DNA from: Begonia masoniana
Lineage: Eukaryota > Streptophyta > Magnoliopsida > Cucurbitales > Begoniaceae
Length of the DNA stretch: 64,000 bases
Assembly: GCA_022432975.1 (NCBI GenBank)
Contig: CM039502.1
Coordinates: 12,624,954-12,688,953, forward strand
Direction of reading: 5' to 3'
A program made the translations under genes and the position numbers. This document shows positions 11,831 to 24,400 of this stretch, in pieces. The notes beneath the pieces were generated by a model. That model saw nothing but the letters and a program-made list of their open reading frames with translations. It was not told where the DNA came from and searched no databases. Position 1 is the stretch's first letter; each line of letters starts with the position of its first letter.

Positions 11831-12218
11831 AAAAAGTTCATTGCAATTTATAAATTCGACGCCATCAACACTTGTCATCTCTTGACTCTTTCTCTCTCTA
11901 AAATTTCCCCTTGCCTCTCCTCACTCTCCCATCAATCCATTTCTCCTCCACCTCTCTAATTTTCACCTGCAATCACTTGTAGAGCGTTGAGCACCCATAT
12001 CCTTCTTCTCTCTCCAATCTCACAAATTGAATTATAGGAAATACAAACAACGTCCACGATTATGTTATTTCTCATATTGTAAATACCCAATATGATAGCA
12101 CCAACTCATGAATGTCCTTATTGCAAATGGTTTCAAAAGTTTTGTTGACTCTCACTACTCTGTCCCTCCTCAATTTCTTGATAACATTTTGTTTCAACCC
12201 AACCCTAAGTTTTACCTG
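11831..12218. other. Intergenic, pyrimidine-rich
   Basis: CT-rich stretches such as TTTCTCTCTCTAAAATTTCC around 11888-11960 look like a plant 5' leader, but no supported gene follows. Short frames exist from 12068 but I could not assign them to a family. Confidence 0.4.
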
Positions 12219-12273
12219 CAGTGGCCCACAAGAATTTGAAGCACGAATGCAGAAAGTGAAGTCACCACAAATA
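12219..12273. repeat. Copy 1 of a duplicated ~53-bp segment
   Basis: CAGTGGCCCACAAGAA followed by TTGAAGCACGAATGCAGAAA matches 13708-13759 almost exactly (two substitutions and a 3-base indel). In both copies the segment starts after a CAG that could be a splice acceptor, so it may be an exon remnant. I do not recognise the product. Confidence 0.7.
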
Positions 12274-13707
12274 TTACTCTATATTATTATGCAACAAAAA
12301 CATTTTCGAAGAGGATTGCCAAGTTTTGCATCTTATTTTTGTCACCATTGTGATGATCTCATAACAAAAATATAACATTTCTGAACGAAATTTAATCAAG
12401 GAAAACTTTTCAATGCCCTGTATTTTTCTTTTGGTACTGTGTACTTTCTTTTTCTACTTCATGAATTACCCATGCGTAAAATCCAGGTAAAGAACTTGTT
12501 TTTTTATCAATCTTTTTCCAGGGACAAATTCAGCAGGCCAATAAAAAATTAAATTTCCTGATGATGTTTGCCTTAGAATTGCACAAAATCAATTTTACAA
12601 TATTTTTTTAGAAATTAAATATTCTTGAAATATTCGCTAAGAGAAATCACAACTCTTAGTGTACTAAAAAGCACATTACCTATTTTCACTCACTCTCTAT
12701 CTTTTCTCTTCCACAAATTTTTTTTATTTTTCTCTCCTTCTCATGCGAAAAATGAAGAAATCGATTCATGAGTCGTGGTGAAGCCCTCGTGCACCAAGAC
12801 CAATGTAGAGTGTACTTCCGACTAGGCACACCATTCTTGTAATAGTTGAAATATTCTTTTTTTTTCTTCTTTAACTCGTTCTTTTTTTTTTTTTTTTTTT
12901 TTGCAAGAAGTGTCGTTCTTTCCTTTTCAAATGTGAGAGTTGTTTGTTTCGGTCGAGGTTGGAGCTCTGCTTTCCTATCTCTTTTTCAAATGTCTCTTAT
13001 GATTGACAAAATGGCTCTTTGGCTCTTATGAGACGAGAATTTACATTGGAATGTTATACGTAAAGTAAACTAATAAACTCATTTTTGTTTTTTTTTTTTT
13101 TCTTTCTATTCAATATGTTTACAAAGAGTTGAAGTAGAAAACAGACTTGCATTTTTCGTGTACTATAATTATTAGCATATGCTCTTGGATATTATCTTTC
13201 GATTGGTAGTTCATTTTGCTGAAAATGTAAGGAACTATCCAGATATATTTTTAAGAAATTGTCATTGAAATATAGATATCCGTCGGTTCTTCTCTCACCT
13301 CAAATTTTGTCCTCATGGTCAGGGAAGGTTGTCTTTCTATGCATGCTTATTGGAGATCCCGTGATAAAAGATGGACGTTTATCGAAACAACGAAAGTAGC
13401 TTTTGTCGATGCTGTTTTTTTTTCCCAAGACAAGTGTTATTTTATTACTTTCTAAGAAAAAGTTTTTGGTCATTTATTTTGGAAGATCTAAAGACCTAAA
13501 GGACGTATCAGCGCGTCTAATCTTGACTCTGTCATTTTCTGAATTTTGATATTCAATAATGGATGAGGAAAAGCGTCGTAATTGTGTCATTTTACTGATT
13601 CTTTTAGTATCGTCGATGACCCACTTCTTGCGCGGAGGAAAGAAACCAAGTGTGGTACTTGGGATGCCGGAAGAACGTCGGTAGATCTGACTTTCTTCAC
13701 CACCTGA
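12274..13707. other. Intergenic with poly-T tracts
   Basis: Low-complexity T runs at 12851-12902 and 13087-13101. A 41-codon frame at 13559-13684 (MDEEKRRNC start, hydrophobic middle, ends PEERR) ends shortly before the second copy of the duplicated segment; it is too short to call. Nothing else is supported. Confidence 0.4.
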
Positions 13708-13759
13708 CAGTGGCCCACAAGAACTTGAAGCACGAATGCAGAAAATGAAGTCACAAATA
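13708..13759. repeat. Copy 2 of the duplicated ~53-bp segment
   Basis: Near-identical to 12219-12273; the flanks on both sides differ, so only the ~53-bp block was duplicated or both copies descend from one exon or small repeat. Confidence 0.7.
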
Positions 13760-14864
13760 ATCATACTCAGTAGTTTCTATTTTCATCTCTTTCTCGTATG
13801 TTTTCACCTATTAACAATTTAAACTTTACCGTTAATTTGTCCGTTAAATCTAACATGTGTACATTACGTTTTCTATTTAATAAGATGTTTTAAATTTCAT
13901 TTCTAACCTATATGCTGATTTCCAACTCAAATTCGAACTCTATTGATGTTTTATCCACCGATTTCAAACTCTGTCAGATGCACATTATAATAAATTTAAT
14001 ATCTTTCAAATTATAATAAATTAAATTAATTAAATTTTCAAATATCCTAACTAGATTTAAGTCAAAATTTAATTCTCGTGATATTCAATTATCTTTAATT
14101 TCATTCTTTATTAGTAATAATAAATTAAAAATTAAACATGACTAACTGTATTAAATGTTGTCAAAATAGAATCTAAAAATTTAATCAGAATTTTCAATTA
14201 TTTCAAATATAAATTGATTTTTTTAAAGTCTAATAATAATTCGGTTTGGTTACTTTTGGTTTTGTGTATGTCGAACGAAAATCAAACTGAATTTTTTCAG
14301 TTTTAAAATTTAGAACCGAATACCGGTTTGGTGGACTTTGAAAACTGACCAAAATTGTATCAAATTTAATAGGTTTTGAACACCTCTAATTGGTACAGTA
14401 AATTTGATAAATTATAAATAATTAAAATAAATCATTAATTACATCAGCTAATAATTATAATATTACCCTTTAAATAATTTGGTCTTCGAGTTTTTGCCCT
14501 TGGCAAATAAACTCATTGTGAGCCTCATTCCATTATATTATTAATCAAAATAAATCAAAATTAAAATCTCTAACTTTTTTACATAAATATTAGAAAATAT
14601 TAGATTAACTAGACAAGTTGTCACATGATACGGCAATTTTATCTCCATAAGAAAACTTTTTTTTTCCACTTCACTTTGATAAATAATCATATGCAATGAG
14701 TATACAAACGACTTTAATTGACATGTATTTAGCCATTAAGAAGTGATATGCAAGAACAAAAGAACCCAAAGTTTTCTATTACATTGGTAGGCCTAAGCAT
14801 GACACGTGTAAGCATACGCAGACCAGTGACACATAATGCTTCTCCATCCATGTCGTTTGGAGGC
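13760..14864. other. AT-rich intergenic DNA with a possible hAT-type element fragment
   Basis: Between about 14230 and 14396 there are repeated TTCGGTTTGG / ACCGGTTTGGTGG blocks ending in TTTTGAACACCTCTAATTGG. That resembles one end of plant hAT-type non-autonomous elements; the opposite end was not found. The rest is AT-rich with no gene seen. GAGGC at 14860-14864 is the left target site of element C. Confidence 0.3.
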
Positions 14865-15858
14865 TGAAAAATTACGATTAGTTCTGCGGTGTCACACAGG
14901 GTGTTACAGGATGTTACGTGTGACACCGATGATAAATGCAATGATGGACAATATAAAAACGCAAAAATAAATGACACAGGAGGTTGGTAACGCAGTTCGG
15001 CAACCAGCCTACGTCTGCGGGGCCACACCCAGATATAAAAATATTTCTTTGAGTTCACGAAATTACAAGACAATCGGACTTATACAAATAAAGACTCCCT
15101 CTTATCTTTGTCGCCGCCTCTAGCTAACTTCCCCAAGGAAACTGCAAGATCCCCTCGACTTTAGAGCGACCTCTCCCGAGATCTAGATAACAACAAGATC
15201 CCCTCATTGTTGGTTCCTCCCGAAACTCGTGTTATGGCAAGATCCCCTCGCCCACGATCAAGAACGACAAGCTCCCCTTGTCTAAGAAACAGAACTCCTC
15301 CCGAGTTCGGATGCAGTCTCCTCCCGAGACTAAGCTTCAATGAAGAACAAAAACTATTGTCTCCTGGGACACCTCCTGGAACACCAGTTCGAAGTCTTCG
15401 GATGCAATAATCAACACACTTAACAAAACGATGAAATCCACAGATTAGATCAAGTGTGTAAAACAATCACAAACCCATACGCAGAAACGTAGGGAGTGAA
15501 AAAAAAACCGATGGCTCGTAAACGAAGAAACCTTCTCTCGTGTAAAATCAAAACTCTGTCTACTGAAGAATAATCACCGACGACTCACTGATGGCGTGAA
15601 TGAAAGGATTAACAATTGCTGGACACACGCAAACGTCGGTATAGAATATACTCTCAAGAATAATGGCTTCAGCTATTTTCAATTGTTCAGCCAGAATGCA
15701 TAATATACTTTGCATCAAATATTCTTTTCAATCAGATCGCACAAAATAAGGAAAACTGAATCCCATAAAAAAACGGATCTGTGACACCCTGAGCGACATT
15801 TATGGAAAGTCCATGCAAACAGATCTGAAACGAATCCCAAAGTATTAGGAACGAATCC
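14865..15858 (-). repeat. 3' LTR of element C, left part
   Basis: Matches the first ~1 kb of 44042-45706, including the AAGATCCCCTCG / TCCTCCCGAG repeats. It is interrupted after GAATCC by the solo LTR at 15859 and resumes at 29238. Compared with the other copy it lacks a ~35-base stretch (present around 44830-44865) and differs at scattered bases. Confidence 0.92.
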
Positions 15859-16377
15859 TGTGACGGCCCGTATCTGGATCCCGATCAGCAGGATCCGAGA
15901 GCCAAGTCGTCACTCAGGACGGTTAACGGTAAACGGTAAACGGTGACTATTTACAGAAAACAGGACTTATTATATTTTTTTTTGAACATTATACTTTTAA
16001 AACATTTACAGTGGGAGAGAAAGTTCTCTGGATTCGAAATCAAACGGGAAAACAGTGAAAAGAGATTCTGGATAACAGTTATAAATGGAAGCAGGAAACA
16101 AGAAATATTGGCGGAAGACTTAGTTTTTCAAAAGCAAAATACTATTGGGCGGAAGATGTGAGCTGGCGTCAGGCGGAAGATACATTTGCAAAGACAGAAG
16201 TAAGGATGACGTCAGGCGGAAAATTAAAGCTATCGGTGGACTCAGATACGACAAAAGACGAACAGTGTTAAGCGGAAGAGGCTGAGTAAGCTGGGCGAAA
16301 GAGGTAGTGACGTCAGCCGGAAGATGGGTGACGTCAGGCGGAAGATACAGGCAGCAGACGAAATTCAGAGGTATGAT

Positions 16378-16690
16378 GACGTCAGCCGGAAGATGGATGA
16401 CGTCAACCGGAAGATACAGACAGCAGATGAAATCGGCAGGTGTGATGACGTTATCGAAATAGGTGATGACGTCATCAGAAGATGAAGGCAGCAGATGGAA
16501 TCGGAAGGTATGATGACGTCATCGGAATAGGTGATGACGTCATTGGAAGATGAAGGCAGCAGATGGAATCAGAAGGTATGATGATGTCATCGGAATAGGT
16601 GATGACGTCATCAGAAGATGAAGACAGCAGATGGAATCGGAAGGTATGATGACGTCATCGGAATAGGTGATGACGTCAGCGGAAGATGCA
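16378..16690. repeat. 68-bp tandem array rich in TGACGTCA
   Basis: Units start at 16465, 16533, 16601 and 16669 (partial), exactly 68 bases apart, after a diverged unit from 16378. Each unit has two GATGACGTCA sites plus AGATGAAGGCAGCAGATGG. From about 16205 to 16680 I count eleven perfect TGACGTCA palindromes, the CRE/TGA-type bZIP core, all within the solo LTR. Confidence 0.92.
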
Positions 16691-17104
16691 GTTAAACTGA
16701 GGGACAGTTGAAACCGGCAGAAGTAACTAAAACTGAGATGAAATCTACTGTTCACCGGTAGATGAGATAAGACAAAATGTGAACAGTGACTATCGGTGGA
16801 TGTACACTTAAAACAGCAGTGAACGTGATCGGAAGATGCAGTTTTTAAGGCAGGACTTGACAACTTTAACAGGAAGACATACGAACAGAGGGCATAAAAC
16901 AGAAGGCAGTAAAAGTTTCAGATTCTCAAACCACTTCAAAACATGGTTCTCGAGCACAACAGAAGGTATAACAGAAACTTAAGGATACATAAAATATTCC
17001 AAACTATTTCAGAATACTTCAGAATTTAATCCAACTGTCAAATACAGCACAAACAGAAGGCATGAAAGTTGTAGACCTTCAATACCCAATTCTAAACAAG
17101 GTTG

Positions 17105-18541
17105 TGTAGGATCGGTATTGTCTAAGAGGGGGGTGAACTAGACTTTTTAATTTTAATTACGAGTCAACCTAATTTCTCTCCTTGATTAAACTTATAGATT
17201 TAACACAAGTAATCAAATAATGTAAAGAGAGAGAGAGAGAAATTTTGACACCAGTATTTTTACGTGGTTCGGCCAAACTGCCTACGTCCACGCTCCAAGG
17301 CTCCCCCTTGAAGATTCCTTACTTCTCCTCAACGAGAAATCCTGATCGAGCTTTCGGGCGTCGATCCAAAGCCTTTTACACAATACAGGATTGAACTTTA
17401 CGGGCGTCAATCTACTGCCTTATACAAATTTTGAGTTTGTAAAGTTTTGCACACAAACTACTCTCTCACAGGATCTGAATCTCAAGTTCGAATAGAGAGA
17501 GGTAGACAGAGTATGATAATTTCGCTAGTTAGGGCTCAGGAATTCAATTTGCAAAAGTTGTATCTTTGTGCTCTAACCTCGGCTTAAATACTCTGTCTTC
17601 AGAATCGGCTTGACTTCAATGCTCCTTGTCCAATAATAGAAACTTTGTTACCGTTGGAGAGCTTTCGTATAATTTCAGGTAGCCGTTGCCGATTGTAGTT
17701 GTAAGTCGTCGTCGCCATAAATGTTCTTAAGTTAAAGCTTGAAAACGACGTCACTGTAGCTTCGCGGTTTATTTGAATTCTGGAGGAAGACAAAGCTGAT
17801 TTGTAGTCTTGAACCGCCATCGGATGATGCAACTGAAAAATATTGAACCGGCATCGGATGAGTAAGCTTCTAATGCTTGAACCGGTATAGAATGATGAAG
17901 CTTTAAAACACTGTCGGATGATTAAATCTTAGACGTCTTCCGCCTTTGTCGTTTAGTGACCGGAAGAGGAATTTGTTGAAGTCATCCGCCTTTGTCGTTT
18001 AGTGACCGGAGGACATAGTCATTAATAGCTTCGCCTTTTGTCGTTTTCCTATCGGTAGATTCAGCGTTAAACGCCATCGGATGAAGCAGTTCTTAAAACC
18101 ATCGGATGACTTAATCTTCGAAGACATCAGCTTTTGTCATCTAGCGGGCGGTGGAGTTCTTCAATTTGCTCATCCGCCTTGTCATCTAGCGAACGGTGGA
18201 CTTAGTCACTGAACGACTTCTTCTTTTACTTTCAGCCTCCGGTGAACTCATTATTTTATTAATATTTAATTTCACCGGTGGACTTCTTTTCACACATGAC
18301 CGGTGGACTTCTTTTCACACATGACCGGTGGACTTAGTTATTTTGTTTAACACATTTCAGCCCTGTACACTTAATCACATGCATTAGATACTAAAATACC
18401 CTTAATAAGGGTATTTCCAACAGATTAATAACAAATGTATAAATCATTATTCTCATTTAATAATCATAATCAAATTATATTACGTGCATATAAACACATC
18501 ATCAAAAACATATTTAGACTTAAACATTAATTAAGTCAACA
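17105..18541 (-). repeat. 3' LTR of copia A
   Basis: TG..CA on the minus strand (starts TGTTGACTTAATTAATG at 18541). Just inside is the tract AAAAAGGGGGAGA. It holds a hairpin AATACCCTT-AAT-AAGGGTATT at 18395-18415, two exact 13-mers TTTGTCGTTTAGT (17945, 17991), CATCGGATGA-type units and ACCGGTGGACTTC units (18272-18345). Confidence 0.95.
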
Positions 18542-18822
18542 ATCTCCCCCTTTTTGATAATGACAACCTATACATTTGATTAAATATAACTCCCCCATAG
18601 TCTTAGCTCCCCCATGGAAAATGCATACTTCAAGACTATCATATCCAGATTTCACAGATTAATCTAATACATGCCATCAGAATATCAAACAATGATCAAA
18701 AAGTATCAATCATCGGTGTTCTCCCCCATTGGCATTATCAAAAACAAAGAAACACAGAAGAATATAAAATGTGAAACAGAAAAAGAATTGTGCAAGAAGT
18801 CACAAAAAGACGAACAACCTAA

Positions 18823-21176
18823 TTAAATTAAGTTCTTAAGATGTGTCCACAGCTCTTGGAGAAAGAACGAAAACACTGCTGAGTCCAAACTGGGTTGATC
18901 AGGAACAGAAGCAGGAGCAGGAGCAGGAAGAGCGGGAAGAGGAGTATGAGGTTGATAAGATGCCCAAATTAGTGCCAGAAGCTCCATGAAGTCCAAACAC
19001 GGAGGGAGCACTGGTGGAGGAACTGATGAAGAAGCCGCCTGAGATGAGCCTTGATATACCACCATGTCGATACATGGTGAAGAGTGGGAGGAGGACGCAG
19101 AGACAGAGGAAACTGCCTGGACCTGGACTGGCAGCTCAGCTTGATGGAAATCCAAAGACATGAACCGAGTATCTGCATCTACCTCAGGTCGAAAAACGGG
19201 AGGGAGAAAAACTGCATCACAAGGCTCAGAGGAATGCTGAGGAGGTGGAGACCGTGCAGGTTGAAGAGCTGCAATTTGAGACTGAAGAGACTGGAGGGTC
19301 CGAGTAAAAAGTGTATGGTTTAGAGTCATGGTTTGACCCAGTTTAGCTAATTCCACAGCAACATCCAGTTTGAGCTGTTTGATCTTCTCATCCATCGTGA
19401 TGCCCAAGTCCAATGCATGCTGGGCTAGCTTACTATCAATAGAAGTCTCAATCAGACTTTGAATTGAGCAGAAAACTGTCCCGAGACTATCAATGCTGGA
19501 CTGCATTGTATTGAACTGCTCTTCACTCATAACGAAACGTCTCTGATAAGTTTTTGGGGTGGCAGGAGTGGTTGGCTGAATTGGAGCAGATGGTTGGACT
19601 GGAGGAGGCAAGGAAGGAACCAAAAAGGATGGTAAAGGGGCAGATGGAATAACAGGAGATAGAGGGTCAGGGGAAGGCAGAGTGGGAATCAAAATAGATG
19701 GTGGAGGAAAAGATTGAGCAGCAGGAGAAAGTGAGACTGGAAGTGAGGGTGAAGGAGAAAAACCATGAGCTGAGATTGCAGTCTCATCTACATCATCCTG
19801 ATCAGACTCCTCTGCCAGGATAAGTTTTTTTTTCCCCCTTTGACCAACAGCTGCTTGAGCAGTTTCCATATTGGCTGCAGGCAGAGGATGCACAGATGAG
19901 GCAGGTGGAGGCAGAGTTGGTAATGTGGATTGAACTGGAGGACCATGTTTGATGATAGAAGAAATTGCTCGAAACACCAGAGAGATGGAGGGAAGAGCAG
20001 GCTGAGAGGGTAGTAGGAGAGAAGGTGGAGGGGAGGTAGGAGAAGGAATGCTAGGTGCAGAAGAAGCAGAAATAGTCTCAAAGGGATGCGCTGAAGCTAT
20101 TGAAGCAGGTTGTCTAGGCCTTGGAGGAGGGGGCAGTACACGAGGTACTTTTGAGGGAGGAGGAGAATCAAAGAGAGCAGGAATCTCGGAATCACCAGCA
20201 CCCTCTTGAATTGAGGACTCATCAACCAATTCAAGTTCCCTTTTCCCTTTTCTGGTTACGGCTGCCTGAGCTAACCTTTGCTTAGATTGATCCAGATAGA
20301 ATTCTCCTTTTCTGTTTTTCTTAATCCTCATTCTGTTCAGAGTAGCCTTGGAGTAATAGTTACCCTTCTTGAGACTGGTGAGCTCAGCATCTTCAGGAAA
20401 GCAGATATCATTCTTCTGAAAGATTTTCATCAGAAGCAGGTTGTAGGGAAGAGAAGGAGCTCTGGAGGTGATAGCCTGAATCATCCTTCTCAGGATCAAG
20501 AATCTAACATCGAAAGGGGTCTTCTGGTATAAACCCATTAGGATAAAGACCTCCATAGTACTTACTTCATCATAATGACCCCCTTTAGGAAGGATGTTGT
20601 ACCCGATCATCTGATGAAAAAGCTTGGCCCTTATGTTCAAGTCCTTGACTTTTAAACTTGGGGAGTGATGTTTGGGTCAAGAGCTATGGATTTCAACAGA
20701 AGGCGACCATCTTCTGTATCAAAAGAAGGGGACTCCTGCCCTGAGGAATAGAATTTGGGACAACCATCTAAGTGAGGGCTTTCCAGAATCTCATTTATCG
20801 AAGAGGAGGTAAGAGTTATGGGCTTTCCGTACACATAACTCTTGATTATTGATAAATCATGAGAAAAACTCATGTTGATATAAAACATCCTAATGGCTTC
20901 TGCGTAATAGAAAGATTTCACAAAGACTAAGCCTAGAAGTCCTATGTCATTCAAAGGCTCAATGAGATTTAAACCAACTAACTCATCAGCCATAATTCCT
21001 CTACTAGGAATCAATTTCTTATATTGAAATTCTTCATGATACCTTATTTCGGCTGCTTCAGTGAGAAAAAAGTACGATGGCCAGCTTATCGAACGAGGAA
21101 TCACTCGAGAAGGACGAGCAGTGGATTTGGCTTTCATAGCAGCGGGTGCCTTCCCAGTTCTAGAAGAAGATTCCAT
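18823..21176 (-). pseudogene. Third ORF (env-like/plant transposon protein) of copia A, frameshifted
   Basis: Start chosen at ATG 21176 because it aligns with the copia B protein (both MES..SR..K). The N-terminal ~230 residues are a conserved globular region (RPSRVIPRSISWPSYFFLTEA; IRMFYINMSFS; LPKGGHYDEVSTME; LPYNLLLM) like the 'putative plant transposon protein' domain often found after pol in Sireviruses. Then come a basic RKGKREL patch, a long proline/serine linker, a coiled coil, and the tail blocks MSLDFHQAEL and MVVYQ. Frame changes near 20645, splitting it. No signal peptide or transmembrane segment is visible, so 'envelope' is only a positional name. Function unknown. Confidence 0.75.
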
Positions 21177-21490
21177 AGTACGGATTGAAGAAGTTTGCTG
21201 AGTGAGAATCTGGAAGAAAAGTAGGGTTTTGGAAAGACGAACTGCGTCTGTCAGAGCAAGATGAAAAAGCGCGAAAGATGAAGCGTCTTTGAAAGAAGAG
21301 AAATTTAAATAAGTTAGCGCATCGCCCGATAGAAAGAGACAAACGTGGAAGTCGGATAGAACTTGATAGAGCACACGTGTCATCAGATAAGAAAATATAT
21401 CATCCGATAAGTGAATAATTCATATCCACCGGTGAATAGAAAATGAACCGGATGACATGAATAGCCAAAGCAGAAACAGAGAGGATAACC

Positions 21491-24400
21491 TTAACTTTTT
21501 TCATACTTGAGAAGACCTAATCTGATTCTAATACCACAGAAGGTTTTCTCATCTAAAGGCTTTGTGAAGATATCTGCCAATTGATCTTTGGAATTGACAA
21601 ACTCTAAAGATATGTCACCTCTTTGAACATGATCACGAATGAAGTGATATCTGACATCTATGTGTTTTGTTCTAGAATGTTGAATAGGATTTTTAGAGAT
21701 GTTTATAGCACTGGTGTTATCACACCGAATAGGAATCCTATCATAGTCTGTTTCATCCATAACATTTGTGCACAACAACTGCCAGCAGCAATATATTCGC
21801 TTTCAGCAGTTGACAATGCAACAGAATTCTGCTTCTTAGAATACCAAGATACTAAAGATTCTCCTAAGAATTGACAAGTGCCACTAGTGCTTTTTCTATC
21901 AATTAGACTACCAGCATAGTCAGAATCTGAATATCCTATTAGATCAAAGGAAGTTCCCTTAGGATACCATAAACCTAAGTCATAAGTCCCACTCAAATAT
22001 TTGAAAATCCTCTTTACAGCAGATAAATAGGACTCCTTAGGGGCAGCTTGAAATCTAGAACACAAGCAAACACTAAAAAGTATATCTGGCCTACTTGCAG
22101 TCAGATATAACAGAGAACCAATCATACCACGATATTTCTTGATATCCACACTTGTACCATTTTCATCCTTATCCAATTTAGTAGTGGTACTCATGGGAGT
22201 TCTAGAGGATTTGACAGATACTAAACCAAATTTCTTAAGGAGTTCCTTAATGTATTTTTCTTGACAGAAGAAAATTCCGTCAGGAGATTGGCTAATCTGG
22301 AATCCTAAGAAAAACTTCAACTCCCCCATCATACTCATCTCAAATTCACTTTGCATGAGGGAGGAAAACTCATTGCACATTTTGACATTTGTTGATCCAA
22401 AAATAATGTCATCGACATAGATTTGAACTAACAAAATATCCTTATCCTTTTGCATGGTAAACAGAGTTGAATCAGAGTTTCCCTTTTTGAAATTTCTTTC
22501 CTCAAGGAAATTTTTCAACCTGTCGTACCATGCCCTAGGAGCCTGCTTAAGTCCATAAAGAGCTTTCCTAAGCTTGTACACATGATCAGGTTTATCAAAG
22601 GATTCAAAACCTAAGGGCTGCTCTACATAAACTTCTTCCATAATATATCCATTTAAAAAGGCACTCTTTACATCCATTTGAAAGAGTGTGAAGTTTTTGT
22701 AACAGGCATAGGCTAAGAGCATTCTAATGGACTCTAGTCTAGCTACAGGTGCAAAAGATTCCTCAAAATCAATGCCCTCTTCCTAAGAGTATCTCTTAGC
22801 AACTAGTCTAGCCTTATTTCTGACAACAATCTCATTCTCATCCAATTTATTTTTAAAGACCCACTTAGTTCCAATAATGGGATAATCCTTTGGCCGTGGA
22901 ACAAGTTCCCATACATTGCTCCTTTCAAATTGATTTAGCTCTTCTTGCATAGCTAAAATCCAATTTTCATCATTCTCGGCCTCCTCAAATTTCTTAGGCT
23001 CTATTTGAGAGATAAATGCCACATTGGCACAGAGATTCCTAAGAGAGGATCTAGTCTTAACACCTAATGATGGATCACCTAAGACTTCATCTATTGGGTG
23101 GTTTCTGACAAATTTCCAATCTCTAGGAAGAGTAGGATTTTCATCCTTGACAGGAACAGTATCTAGAGAAGTAGGGGAAGGATCACGAGATTTTTCTACT
23201 TGGGAAGGATCACTAGACTTTTCTAAGGAAAGGGAATCCAGTTGTTTTTCCAAAGTATCATCCTCATCCACATTGATTAATGGCTGAGGAGTCTCATCAA
23301 AATTGACATGAACGGATTCCTCTACAACTAGAGTTCTCCTATTGAAAACTCTATAAGCTTTACTGGACAGAGAATAACCAAGAAAAATTCCAATATCAGA
23401 TTTGGAATCGAATTTTCCTAAGTTATCCTTAGTATTTAGAATGAAGCACTTACTACCAAAGGCTCTAAAATACTTGACAGAAGGAGTTTTTCCACTCCAG
23501 AGCTCATATGGAGTTTTCTCTAGAATAGGTCTTATGGAGACCCGATTAAGCACATAACAGGCTGTTGCTACAGCTTCAGCCCAGAAATACTTAGGAAGAG
23601 AATTCTCATTAAGCATAGTCCTAGCAAGCTCTTGGAGAGATCTATTCTTCCTCTCAACAACACCATTTTGCTGAGGGGTCCTAGGAGAAGAGAAATTGTG
23701 CTCAATTCCATATTTGAGACATAGGAGTTCAAATTTTTCATTTTCAAACTCTCCACCATGATCACTACGAATAGCAACAATGATGAGCTCTTTTTCATTT
23801 TGAACTCTTTTTCTAAAGCTAGAGAAAGTATCAAAGGTTTCATCCTTTGACTTTAGAAAGAATACCCAAGTAAATCTAGAGAAGTCGTCAACAATGACAT
23901 AAGCATAGAATTTACCTCCTAAGCTTGCTATATTGGAAGGACCAAAGAGATCCATGTGAAGAAGTTGGAGAGGCTTAGAAGTTGAAATTGAATTCTTAGA
24001 GGCAAAAGAACTTTTGATCTGCTTGCCCATTTGACAAGCTTCACAGACTTTATCCTTTTCAAAGGATATCTTAGGGATTCCTCTAACTAAATTCTCCCTA
24101 GTAATCTTAGCTAAAGTATCCATCCCTACATGTCCTAATCTCCTATGCCAAATCCAAGAATCATGGAAAGAATTAACAGCAAAGCATTTTTCATTTACAT
24201 GCTCAATTACATCCATGTCAATAATATAGATATTTTCTTTCCTATAGCCAGTGAACAAAGTTTTGTCATTAGATGCATCTTTAATTATACATGAGTTTGA
24301 TTTAAAGATCACCTCATAACCTTTATCACATAACTGGCTAATACTAAGCAGATTATGCTTTAAACCCTCAACTAATAGAACATTTTCAATAGTAGGATTA

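Noticed and set aside
12112..12375. 87-aa plus-strand ORF
   Set aside because: Spans the duplicated 53-bp block but flanks show no coding pattern, and the second copy of the block has a different frame context.
15161..15466. ORFs on both strands in the LTR of element C (also at 44344-44649)
   Set aside because: Present in both LTR copies only because the LTR is C-rich and low in stops; they lie in the LTR and match no domain.
18823..21176. Retroviral-type envelope gene
   Set aside because: No signal peptide, transmembrane segment or cleavage site visible; only its position after pol recalls env.
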